Source: Balamuthia mandrillaris
Taxonomy: Eukaryota; Discosea; Longamoebia; Balamuthiidae
Direction: 5' to 3'
DNA length: 64,000 nucleotides
NCBI GenBank assembly: GCA_031835245.1
Contig: JAVKOQ010000039.1
Coordinates: 124,001 to 188,000 of the forward strand
Shown here: positions 29,095 through 40,983 of the stretch, in pieces
Position numbering within the stretch: the first letter of the stretch is position 1
Layout: the number at the start of each line of letters is the position of its first letter
Translations under genes and position numbers: made by a program
Notes under the pieces: generated by a model
What the model was told of the DNA's origin: nothing
Database searches by the model: none
Seen by the model: only the letters and a program-made list of their open reading frames with translations

Positions 29095-31420
29095 ATGGCA
29101 ACCCAAAAAACTTCTCCACCCGCTGCTTCGTCAGCATCCTCATCAGCTCAGGTTAGTCTCACGAGGCGTAGCCGCCAGTTTTGGGAGCAGGACGTTCGAA
29201 GGCAATCGGGCGGAGGTCCTTTGCCTTTCTCTCTCTCTGAGGATCTTCCTTCGGACCTACCGACCAAAGATCTGAAACGGTTCTGGGAGCAGAAAGTGGC
29301 CGAGGCTTCTTCTAGAGAAGGTTCCATTGGCAGAGAAGAAGGAAGAGGTTCCATGATCCTCCCAATGGCAAGAGACAGAAGCGCAAGCATTGATGCAACC
29401 CCTTTCAAGTATCCCTCGGCTATAACGCCCAGAGGGACCTATGAACCTATTTTTAGGCCAAGAAGAACCCCTGTTCTAGAGGCATTTCAACCACTGACTC
29501 CACGCGCGGAGGAAGAAACTGCCACCTACTTTAGAAAGGTTGAAGATGGTAGGAACAGCAACCCAAGAGATGATACGTCAAGCAACAACGCACAGGGGCT
29601 AAAGAACGAAGAACAGAAGGGAAACACAGAAGTTATCAACACCACAGTTGCAAAAGTGCATGAGACAACCACGCGGAAACATGTATCGGAGCAAAATGAG
29701 GTGCGAGGCCGGCCTCGTTCTGCTGTCCTTTCCTCGTCCCCTACCGTGCCAACTACTTCTCCACTCTCATCATCCGCTTCCTCTGCATCTTCTTCGGAGG
29801 TAAAAGAAGACATATCAGCAGCACGAAAACGAGCTGCTCTCTTGCTGTCTCCTCGAGGCGACGGACTGGAATTGCTGGAAGACAAAAACGAAAGCCAAGA
29901 AAGCGCCTACGGTAAGAACATGGAGAGAAGAGGAAGCAATGCCCAACAAAAAGCCATTCAGTTAAAGGCCCTTCGGTCGCTGGCCCACCAATCCATTCCA
30001 ACAGAGATGTTGCAGTTCAAGGTATCCTCCAGAAGAGAGCGCCTCTCCATGATGAAAGACCGAAGCCAAAGCGATGCCGGACCAACAACAGATCTATCCA
30101 GAATCCTAATGGAAGAAGCTATGAAGAAGGGAGAAACCAACGGCAGCAACAACACCCCGAAGACCAGAACTCAAAGCCACTTGAGTTTAGAAGCGGTTCA
30201 GCGAGTTGGTGTACAGTGGAGCAGTGGAGAGGACGAACAGGGATCATCCTCCTCCTCTTCCAGCTTATCTTCTTCGTCCTCTTCTTCGTCGATTGCCTCA
30301 GCTCATCGACAACAGAAGCGACATTATCACCGAAGACGGAGAGCAAAACTTGAAAAGAACGAAGAGGATGGCAAAGAGGAACGAACGGAAGAGAACCACA
30401 AAAAAGAAATGTCGGGAGAGGCTACTGATAAAGCAGGAGCGGAAAGCAGTCAGAATGTGTGGAAAGAGGAGAGCAAGGCAGGAAAGGAGGAACAAAAAAT
30501 GCCTTCATCACGTTCTCGTTCACGTTCAAGCTTCGACATGGGCACCTTGAGAAGACCTCCAAAGCAAGCCCCCAAAGAGAAGGTGGTGACCATGGCCCTG
30601 GACGACGACGTTTTGTCAAAACAAAGACGACCTTTTCTTGTAGAAGAAGGAACAGAAACCGAACAAACGGAAGATGGAAAATACGAAGGGGAGGCGGAGG
30701 AAGAGCAAGAAACGGAAGAGTGGGATGACGCCAAGTCCTCCTCAACATCAAGCAGCATACGGCGACGAAGAGGCAGCAAAGGAGGTTCTTTTGTTCGTCG
30801 GGATGGGACTGGAAGAAGACTTAGCGTCGGTCCAACGGAAGAAGATAGCCATGTCTCAATGACATCAGGGACCACTATTGCTTCAACCGCCAGTCCGGCA
30901 ACGAAAGACGGAGGAGACGTATCCAGCGCCCCTTCGTCAGGGAGGAATAGTGTGCGCATCAAAGAGAGCGCCAAGGAAAGCATCTTGAGAGAAGGCATTC
31001 GGTTGTTCAACGACTCAAAGCATCCGATGGAGGGGATCGAGTATCTGATGGAGCAGGGAGTGGTTGGCAAGGCTCCCACCGACATCGCCCGTTTCCTGCA
31101 CAACAACAAGGCATTGAACAAAAGTCAGCTCGGCATTCTCTTTGGCGAAGGGTATCTCCACCTGTCCTTCCACCTTGTTTGACTCCCTCTTCTGAAACCA
31201 TCTGTATCTTATCTTCTAAAGAGAGGAGATGGCAGGAAAGATATTAGATGCATATATCAAGCAAATGGACTTCGCGCTCTATGACTTTGACGTGGCGCTG
31301 CGCAAACTGCTTCTCACCTTCAAACTCCCTGGAGAGGCACAGCGCATTGATCGCATCATGAAGTGCTGGGCCGGACATTACTTTGTTCAAAATCCTGATG
31401 TCTTTCCACAACAGAGTTCG

Positions 31421-31452
<32 letters not shown>

Positions 31453-32343
31453 TCTCAATCTCTCTGTGTTGTTCTTCGTCCACCTTCTACTACTTACCGA
31501 ACCAACAAAACAGAATGTGCTTATGTGTTGGCGTACGCGACCATCATGCTCAATACAGATGCTCATCATATGGGAGTTCGTTATAAGATGACCAAGCAAC
31601 AGTTTCTAACCAACACCATCCAAAATGACGGCGGAGAGCTCATCTCGGTCGACCTCCTCGAAGACCTCTATTCTCGCATCGTAGAGGAAGAGGTTAGAAT
31701 GATAGAGGAGGAGGAAGACAAGAAGGAGGAAAAGAACAATAAAAAGAAGAAAGACAAAGAGAAAGAGAAGGAAAAACAGAACGGGCCGTTATTCCCTGAT
31801 GCGATGCGAAAAGGATGGATGAACGTCCGCAACAACAAGCAGCGTTTTGGCAAGTGGAAGAGAAGATGGGTCATTCTCACAAAGAACAAAGCGCACGTCA
31901 TGAAGAAGATTGGAGAGGAAGTACCTCTTTATAGCATTCCTCTGCGAGGCCTTCTGGTTTCGTGGAAACATCCCAACAATAACAACAGCAACAAAGAGAA
32001 AGAGAAAGACAAGGACAAAAAGTACCTCATTCTTCTGCATCATTATCAAGACGGATCCTCTGCTATTCAGCTATCTTCTGCTTCTTCTGCTTCTTCCTCT
32101 TCCTCTTCCTCTTCGAAAGATGAACGATTAAAAACCCGATCGAAGGAAAAGAAGGACAACAACAGCAACGGCAGCAACGAGAATAACAATAACGTGCTTC
32201 CGCCGTTAATAGGAGTGAAGGAGAGAACAACAACGTTTCTGGATGTTGGATCAGCAAAAGCTTTCGACTTGTGGTTAGCTGCCATCAACAAGAACGTCAA
32301 CAGAAGTAATCGTTTGAAGCGAGTGACCACTATGTACTTTTAA
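29095..32343 (+). CDS. Sec7-PH ARF guanine nucleotide exchange factor
   Basis: Three exons join in phase: 29095-31151, 31222 to about 31414, and about 31517-32343, about 1,025 residues. The first 600 are disordered, Ser/Glu-rich, with a repeated motif RQFWEQDVR and KRFWEQKVA. The Sec7 domain starts at ESILREGIRLFNDSKHPMEG and includes DIARFLHN, the catalytic-Glu loop KLPGEAQRIDRIMK, and AYATIMLNTDAHHMGVRYKM. The last matches NTDxHN except that the final Asn is His. A PH domain follows (RKGWMNVRNNKQRFGKWKRR...WVILTKNKAHV) with a Lys/Asn-rich insert, ending AKAFDLWLAAINKNV. The order is cytohesin-like. It would load GTP on ARF at membranes bound through PH-phosphoinositide contacts, a role known for the family and inferred here. 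Confidence 0.9.
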
Positions 32344-32392
32344 AATAGTTGAAAGTAGAATGTACATTCCTTTTTTTCTGCCTCTCTTTCTT

Positions 32393-32730
32393 TTACGTTG
32401 ATGAAGAAAGTAGAAGGGAGGAAGAAGATTGGAGGCGTTGTTCAGCAGAATGAAGAGAGGAGATGAGTTGAGATAACAGGTCATCTTCTTGAAATACAGA
32501 GTCCAACTCTGGATCAAAGTAGATGTCATCCTCTTTGGTTACTGCTGTTATCTCGTCTTCCGTCTCTTCGCCTTGTGACGAAAAGTCATTAGTTTGAGAC
32601 TCTGTGGACTCCAGTTGAGTCCATTCTTCTTCGTTCTCTTCCTCGTCCTCTTCCTTTCCATTTGTTTCTTTTTGTTTTTCTAGTTCCTTACACATGGATT
32701 GTTCTACGTCGAGAGAAGAAGAAGAAGAAG

Positions 32731-32794
<64 letters not shown>

Positions 32795-33572
32795 ACAAGA
32801 ACAAGAACAAGAAGAAGAAGAACAAGAACAAGAACAAGAACAAGAACAAGAACAAGAACAAGAACAAGAACAAGAACAAGAACAAGAACAAGAACAAGAA
32901 CAAGAACAAGAGGTAGAAGAGGAAGAACAAGAAGAAGAACTAGAACCAGAAGGAGGTGAAGATGTAGGCAGCTGAGAAAAGGGTTTCAAACTAGCATAAA
33001 ACTCTTTGACTTTAGGATTAGCGGTGACCTTGTTCGCTGTGAACCCGACGGAGGTGAGACCCTCCAAGCTGCGCAGACGGGAAAGAGCAACATAGCTCTG
33101 TCCATACTCAAATATGCGTTGAAAATGAATCTCCGCTTTATCCAATGTCAGTCCCTATTTGTGTTTGCTCAACAAGATAAGAGAAAGAGAAGAGGAGAAA
33201 GGAGGAGAAAAGGAGAAAAATCAAACCTGACACTTGTGGATAGTAAGAGCCCAAGCTAGCTGCAAAGGAAGTTGCCAACGAATAGCCTCGCCATGTTGAA
33301 TACGCAGCGAAAACACTTCAGGTTCAATGATGAGTGATTCTATTTTGAAAAGAAACAACTGGTAGTCAGACTCTTTGTAAGAGACAAAAGAGAAAAGTAG
33401 AGGAGAAGGGGGAGATAATAACCTCCATTTGTGAATTGAACGATGGGAAGGTAAGCATGTCGGCTCAACCATGCGCGCCTAAGATCTCGTTCATGCAAAT
33501 GAGGATAACGTAATCCTCTGTATGCATCTTTATTGCTCCGATTTGGCACAGCAGAACTATTTTGGTGTAACA

Positions 33573-33617
<45 letters not shown>

Positions 33618-35259
33618 GATAAAGAAAGAATAAGAACCTTCCAACGAAGCCAATAATACGGCCTCGAGAACCATTAACGAGACTGCGTGACTTGTTACGC
33701 AGGAGCATTACTAAAGCGCCTTGCTTCAAGGAAATAAGGTTCCTTGCTGAGCAATTGTTGTTCATCTGTTTTGCAAGATGGCCATATAGATACGCCCTTT
33801 TATGGGCACTTATCTCTGCCTCTGGATCTACCACTATAGAATCTTTACACAAGAATATATTGAATTAGTAGAGAAGAATGAGAGAAAGAAGAAGAAAAAC
33901 GAAATCTACCATAGTTCTGATACTCATGAAGAAGACCTGGTAGGAGATTCAAGAAGCGATAGTTAAGAGCCATGGCTTCCTTGTTTGTTGGAAACAATCG
34001 AGTGGTATTATCAGAAGAAGGATCAGGTGGCTGTCTCAAATGATTGCCTTGTATCTGACGAGACCAAATGAGACTCTGAGTTCGAGCAGAACATTCCCCT
34101 CGTCTCACAGCAGAAAGCAAAGCAATGAATGAATCTGTCGTTGGAGAAGCAGCAGAAGACGAAGAAGAAGAGGAAGATGAAGAAGAAGAATCGGTGACCA
34201 ATTGTCGAAAGTTGGTGGTGAGCTCAACGATGTTATCCCCAATGCAACTAGACCAAGAACGAGCCTCAAAGCAAAACTTGGGGGATGTGGGATCTTCTTC
34301 CACCAAATCATGTGGTGATCTTCTAACCTTTTCTTTTTCTTTTCTATTTTCTTCTTCACCTTCTTCTGAACTTCTTAAACGTTCCAACGCCAACGTTTGT
34401 GGCTGTAACATTTCCGCAATATTTCTTGAAGAGTCGCCAGATGGATTCCATTCTTTGCGAGAAGCAACGGGAGGAAGTTGATAAAAGTCACCACAAAGGA
34501 CCAGTTGAATGCCGCCAAATGGCTTGTCACCAAAGGCCTGTTCCTGTCTTATGTTTCGAGCCAACTCCTCCAAAGCATCAAAGAGATCGCCGCTTATCAT
34601 GGATATCTCGTCGATGACTAATACGCGCACCATTCTCCATTCGTTACGAGCGAGACCCCACGCTTTGTTAATATCTTCGTAGGTTTCTCCTTTGCCAATA
34701 CCTTATGTTGCAAGAGGAAAGACATAAGAAAGAGGAGAAAGAAAAGAGAAGAGGAAGAAACGGTATACCAGCCCACGAATGAAGCGTTACACCTCCGATG
34801 TTAAACGCGGCGATGCCAGTGGATGCTGTGAAGACTACCTCCTCGGAACGATACCTCACCAACAGCTCCTTTCTGAGTCGATGTAATATGTGTGACTTTC
34901 CAGTACCAGCTCCACCTTTTTGAAGAGTTACATTAACGTAGGTCAGAAACGAGAGGAGAGAGCGAAGGGAAAGCGGCAGAAAGAGAAAGAGAAGGCAGAA
35001 CGAGAGACAAGCGAAGAAAGATGAGTGGGAAGAGGAATGAGACATGGAGAGCAGAGAGAAGCAGAGAAGGGAGGAGAGAACCCGTAATGAACACATTGCG
35101 TTTGTCCTGTATAACAGCACGAAGCACTTGTTGTTGCTCTGCTGACAAATCCATCACATTGTTTGCTATTGGTTTTTTTTTTCTGAACACATGAGCAAAA
35201 GCACTCAAGCAAAGCAAAGCAAGCAAAGAGAGAAAGAAAGCAAAGAAAGCAAAGAACGA

Positions 35260-35299
<40 letters not shown>

Positions 35300-35796
35300 A
35301 ACGACAAGAAAAGCGTACGCACAAGTCTCATAGTACAAATGCTTCCACACGCCGCCTTTAAAGAAGTCATGGCAGGAAAGCGCGGCATCACGCGCTAGTC
35401 CCTCCAAGTACTGCAGCTTCCAGGCAGGCACCTCCGCCGCGGCCCATGTTCGTCGATACAGTTGCCTTTCGATTCGATTTTAAAAAATGAAAATGTGAAT
35501 AGAAAAGAGGAAAAAAAAACTAACCTCCAAAGCCAATCGTCGTTGGCGAGCGAATAGAAGAAACGACAGGTGCGAGACAGAAAGCAGAGGGTGCGGGGGT
35601 CGCAGAAGGAGAGCACGTGAGCCACCACCTCGTTGGGCAAAGAGCGCCACAGCTGCGCCTCTGCCGCTCGATGCGTCACCACCACCGACATCATCGTCAT
35701 CTCTAGGAATGCCGTCGCTTTGCCCTCCTCTTCCTCTTCCTCTTCCTCTTTGGGGGGTTGGGGTGGTTGTTCGAGCGTTCCCCGCCTTCTTTTCAT
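32393..35796 (-). CDS. F-box-PIF1-family DNA helicase fusion
   Basis: PIF1 helicases are 5'-3' DNA helicases acting at telomeres, G-quadruplexes and in mitochondria. Exon 1 encodes an F-box, [20 protein letters not shown]...CRFFYSL, continued by [17 protein letters not shown] in exon 2. Exon 3 then joins in phase to the helicase start, [13 protein letters not shown]. Motifs: [72 protein letters not shown]. All are intact. The C-terminus carries (Ser-Cys)n and poly-Ala tracts from microsatellites at 32724-32928, then an acidic tail. An F-box would link the helicase to SCF ubiquitin ligase, as in the unrelated helicase FBH1. About nine exons. Its stop lies 49 bp from the Sec7 gene stop. Confidence 0.85.
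32717..32930. repeat. Coding microsatellites in PIF1 tail
   Basis: (AGC)n at about 32730-32790 encodes poly-Ala, and (AACAAG)n at about 32790-32912 encodes Ser-Cys repeats on the minus strand. The same hexamer is intronic elsewhere in the window. Here it is kept in frame upstream of the true stop. Confidence 0.85.
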
Positions 35797-36051
35797 CTTC
35801 TGCCTTCTTTTCTTCCTTCTGTAACGGCTATATGAGGAGTCGTTGGCATCATGATGACCTCATGGATACCTAATTTAGGTAATAATGACATCAAATGGTC
35901 GACAATTACAGAAAAGTGAAAATGACGTCATATTTGTCCTTTTATAGAATAAAGTCGACAAAAATAGAACCAAATATGAAGATGATGTCATCGTGTCCAC
36001 TTTTGGGAAACGGATCCCAAAAAAAAAAACAAAAAGAAAGGAGAGAGAGAG
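35797..36051. promoter_or_regulatory. Divergent promoter, F-box-PIF1 / ALG12
   Basis: A 255 bp gap with an exact TGACGTCA (35923-35930), two GTCGACA sites (about 35899 and 35953) and TATATGAGGAGT (35829-35840). No coding sequence is apparent. Confidence 0.45.
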
Positions 36052-36523
36052 ATGAGAAGAAAAACGGGGGCAGGGGAGGCGTCCTCTTCCACGACCAGAA
36101 GGCGTACCGCTGCCGCTTCTGCTGCCACAACAACAAGGGCCACCAGCACAAGAACGAGCGCTCGCGGAGGCAGGGGCAGAGGCGGCGGCGGCGGCGGGAG
36201 AGGAGGAGGACGAAGGCAAAAACCCCTATCCTTGATTTCTCTCTTCACTCACTACTTCCCTTCCAAAGAAGAGGAGGAGGACTATGAGGTGAGTGAGGCT
36301 GAACAACAACAGGAGGAGGCGGGGGAGGGAGCGCAGAAGAAGGGGCTGCTGTGGAGGTGGTTCGGCTGGGAGGACGGGCTTATGCTGTCGGTGGCGTTGG
36401 TCTACCTTTGGATCTGTCCATTCACCAAGGTGGAGGAGAGCTTCAACTTGCAGGCCACTCACGACCTTCTCTTCCACACTTCCGAGCTTGAAAAGGTTTC
36501 TCTCCCCTCTCTCCCCTCCCTCC

Positions 36524-36563
<40 letters not shown>

Positions 36564-36913
36564 TCTCTTCCTCTCTTCCTCTCTGCTTCTCTGCTTCTCG
36601 TCCCTTGCTCCCTTCTTCGCTGGTGCTCCCGTCGCTCGTTCTCTTGTCCTTCGTGTGTTCTCTTCTCTTACTTTAAAAAAAACACAAATAAAAAGTATGA
36701 CCATTTCGAGTTTCCAGGGGTGGTGCCAAGGACGTTCCTCGGCCCTCTATTTCTTTCCGGCCTCTCCTACCCGCTTCACTTGCTCTTCCAAGCACTGGAC
36801 TTGCCAAAGCTGTACACTCAGTATCTAGGTCTCGCTTTCTCGCTTCGCTCTTTGGCTTTCTCTGTTCTTGTGCTCCCGTTCTACTCTCTCCTCTCTTTTC
36901 TCGTTGCTCTTCT

Positions 36914-36955
<42 letters not shown>

Positions 36956-38923
36956 AATATCCGTGCAAAAAACAAGAGTTTGAGGAAACACACAAGTGTT
37001 TTGTTCAATGAAGCTTTTGTTCCAGATCGGATGACAGCAAACCAAGCAGCATATTCCTATCACAGTCGAGGCAGCCTTTGTTTAAAACTGCTCTTCTGTT
37101 CATTTATTTTTGCTGCAACATTCTCCCTCCCTTGTCTTTCCCTCTCTTCCCTCTACCTCTCTTCTTTCTTTGTTGTTCTGATGATTATGTTCAATTTACA
37201 GTGAGAGGAGTGATGGCGATGATCACAACAGTGGGATTGGCTTTCTTTCGACGGGCCATCGGCAAAGCTTTTGGCAAAGACACGGCACGAGCGTTTGCTC
37301 TCATTACCTGTTCCCAGTTTCATCTTCTCTTCTATTCTAGCCGTACTCTCCCTAACTGCTTTGCTCTCTGGTTTGGTTTGTATTCTCTCTTATCTCTCCT
37401 TTTGCTATTAACTTCTTACCTTTTTTTATTGCGATAAAAGTATTATTCGGGTATGCTTTTTGGCTTCGGAACAAGTGGTTCGCCACAACGTTTTTGTTCG
37501 TGATAGCGACAGCCATATTTCGTAGCGAGTTGGTGCTGCTGTACACACCAATGGCGGTCGAAGCTTTGATCAAGAAACGGGTTCGCCTTCCACAGTTGGT
37601 TCTTTATGGCTTCGGCTCTCTCTTCTTATGTCTCGGTTTGTTCTCGGCTCTTGTTCTTTTTCTTCTTCTTGTTCTTCTTGTTCTTGTTCTTGTTCTTCTT
37701 CTTCTTCCTTGTAATGTCTTTCCTTGCTTTCTTTTTCTATTCACTGCAACTAATATAAGTTATTGTTATCAGCTATTGCAATTCCCATTGATTCGTTCTT
37801 TTGGCAACGTTGGTTATGGCCAGAAGCTGAGGTATTCTACTTTAATACTTTTTTGAACAAGAGCAGCGAATGGGGGGTACGTTCTCTCTCTCTCTCTCTC
37901 TCATTCATCTTCATTCCATTCCTTCTTATATATTTGCCTTCCCAAAAAGACCTCACCATGGTATTGGTATGTTACTTCGGCTTTACCAAGAGCGTTGTTG
38001 GGCAGTCTCTTCCTTATCCCAATCGGAATTTTCCATGACCACCTTCGCTTCACGTCCATTCCGTATAGCAAGGTAACTGCATCGTTTGCTTTTGGCTTTT
38101 TTTTTTGTGCTGGTGTTGAAACTAAGATCAATGAACAGGAGAGAATGTTTGTGATATCATCCTTCGTTGCAGCCAGCGTTTACGTCGCGCTGTACTCTCT
38201 CCTCCCTCACAAAGAACTTCGCTTCATCTTCTACGCGATTCCTCTTTACAACGTCGTCGCTGCCTTTGGCATCACTTACCTGTACATAGAACTTTCTTGC
38301 TTCTTCCTTTCTTCTTGTCCTTTAAACTCAGTCTCTCTAAACTTTTTTCTTCTTAAAAATAGGAGTCGAAGAAAAGCATTATCATTCGTGTTTAAAGCGG
38401 CGTATTTTCTGGCCGTGCTTCTCCTCGTCGTTTCCTTCCTTCTCTCCATGTTCCTTCTCTTCATTTCTTCCTTCAACTATCCCGGCGGTTATGCTTTTCT
38501 CTCTCTTCACAAGAACGAGGAGTTCTTGGCGCAACCGGCTCACGTTCACATAGACGTTTACAGCGCAATGACAGGCGTCTCTCGTTTCGGCGAACTTTAT
38601 ACCTCTCGTGGATGGAGGTTTGATCTCTCTCTTTCCTCTCTGTCTCTCTATCCTCTGTTCTGTATTTTATAAAAAGAGAAAGAGTGGCTAAATATTTGTA
38701 TAACAGCTACAGCAAAGAAGAGAACCCGAGTGATTACAGTCAATTTACGCACCTGCTGGTAGAGGCAGCGGCCAACAGGAATGCAACCGCGCAAAAGTAC
38801 CCAGAGTTTGCGGTGTTTGATCAAGCCCCACGCTTCACTTCCGTGGAGTGGGGCTTTCCTCCGTACGTCGGGCTTGACATGGGCGTTCTTTTGCTCAAAC
38901 GAAAGGATCTCTTCTCTTCTTAA
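36052..38923 (+). CDS. ALG12: Dol-P-Man alpha-1,6-mannosyltransferase ALG12
   Basis: ALG12 (GT22 family) adds the eighth mannose to the lipid-linked N-glycan precursor in the ER lumen, using dolichol-phosphate mannose. The diagnostic loop [18 protein letters not shown] is intact after the first membrane helix ([15 protein letters not shown]). Later exons give [90 protein letters not shown] and the C-terminal [18 protein letters not shown]. Many hydrophobic segments are visible, as expected for a 10-12-pass enzyme. The cytosolic N-terminus is extended and Arg/Gly/Thr-rich. About eight to ten exons, with CT-rich introns. Internal splice sites are only approximate. Its stop lies 27 bp from the CTC1 stop. 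Confidence 0.9.
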
Positions 38924-38950
38924 TTTCTTTCTTCATCAGAAATTGTTTTT

Positions 38951-40949
38951 TCAAGTGGAAGATGATAGATGAGAAAGAAGTTGGTGGATTTCAGGGAGGA
39001 CGTTCACTGGGCGAACGTGAAATGCTCTTAACAGAATCTTTGGAGAAACGAGTGTAGTTGTTGAAGAAGAGGAAGAAGAGGAAGTCATGATTTGAATCGT
39101 CTTTTCTTTTGCTTCCAGTTCTCTTCTATTGTTGTGTTGTCTGCGTTGAATGGGTTCGAAGTATACCGTTAACCCCCGTTGAAAGGTCTCTCTTTGGACG
39201 TAGCTTATGAGGCGTGTTATCCATTCGCCGCTGATGCCAACGTGCTCTTCTCCGTCCAACAATTTTCGATAGTTTATCTGTTGTTCTGTTTTGTGGGAGA
39301 GAAAAAAAAATGGTGAGTGAACGGAAGAATGATTGATGAAAGAAGAAAGAAGGTGAAGAACAAGGCGAGGAAGAAGAAACGCAAGAACGAACCAGGCAAC
39401 CAAATGGTGCAGCCATTTTGATTCTGAAAGAAGATTTTGATAGAACCCACTTTGCTGCTTTCTTCCCGCAGTTCAGCCAAAAAACTAACAAAGAAGGAGA
39501 ATCAGTAATGTTTACAGCAGAGAAGGAAAGAGAAAGTGGATGAAGACAAAGAAGGATGTACTCGGCACTAAAATCAAGCAATGACCATGCAGCGTGGTCA
39601 TAGAGATAAAGGTAAGCCTGGGCAGAGCCATCATCGATGGTGCATACCACCTCTAAAGTGAACTCAAACCGGTCGTCCGAGGGCAACATCATCTCATTCT
39701 CTCCTCTGGACGATGGCGCGAATGTTACTCTATTTTCGCATAAAGCTCCACCACAAAGCCCTTCTCTGTTTACTTCGTGACGACAGCTTTTACATCTGAT
39801 ATCAAAGATCAAAAGAGTGCAACAAAGAGTACAGCAAATAAAAGAAGAAAGCGAAACCTCCAAATAGCTTTTACGTTACGGAAGCCAACAACGCTGCATA
39901 ACGCTTTATAAAGGGTGGGTGCTGAGGGCGTGTCAGTGTTGAACGTTGATAAGAAACAGGACTGTGCTTTGTCCATTCTTGTGCGTTCTCTGCATTCCGT
40001 TCAAGGTGAAGGTAAGAGGAATTAAAAAAAATATGGAAATAACAAAAGCAGGGGAGAAAAGATACGAACTCCTCAGTAAACTTTCTGAATAACGAAATGG
40101 TTGAACGACTCTTTGTTTCTCTTTCCTTATCAGAAGAAGAAGCTAATCTGGATGAGCCTTTCACATGATGCTGTTGCTGTTGTTGCTTGACGAGGATGCA
40201 TGTTGAAGGTACAACCTTGAACTGGATACTATGCTTCTTAAAATGGTTGTCTCCGAGAAAGAGGAGATCGTCAAACTGAACCTGAGCGCCTTCGATGATA
40301 CCTACTGGAAAGTCATGAAGAAGGCTGCTCAGTTTCACCATGACGACATCGTTTTCCGGAGTGAAGAAGCCTTGTTCGTTCTTCTTTGATAACAAGAGAC
40401 ATTCCAGCAGAAAGGAACAAGAATGGAATGGATTGGGTCCACGTGTCGAGAGAATAGGGTGACGATGTTGGTGAGGTTTTTGTGACATTGAAGCATGCCA
40501 CTGAAAGAAAGAGGAATTTTGTTTGAAGGAGATGCGTTGCACCTGCACACGAATCGAAACTAACGCGTCTCTCCCGGATTGTATTTCTTGCTTAAAACTT
40601 TAAAAGGATGGTTTGAAACGGTTTAGAAAAGAAGAAGGACAGAAGAGATAACGAGAGAACAAATTTTGGAAAAAAAAAAGGCAACAAACAAAAAAAAACT
40701 AACAAAAGAAACAAACGATAACTTTACCTGTTAAGTTGTTCAAGTTTTGCGCTTTTGACCTGAGCTCTCAATCGACTATATTCCTTTATCAGTGACAACG
40801 AAACGTTGAGCCGTTGTTTGGGTTCGTTGCTTGACAGTTTATGTTCAGGAAATGAAGTTCCATCAGGCGACCTGAAGACAATAGGCAAAATGCGTGTCGC
40901 TTCTCCAACAGAATACTTTTGCTCTCTGTTTGTAGAACCTTTTTTTTTT

Positions 40950-40983
<34 letters not shown>

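Noticed and set aside
30450..31121. Minus-strand frame opposite the Sec7 gene
   Set aside because: It is a shadow of the Sec7 coding exon; the plus strand carries the recognised domain.
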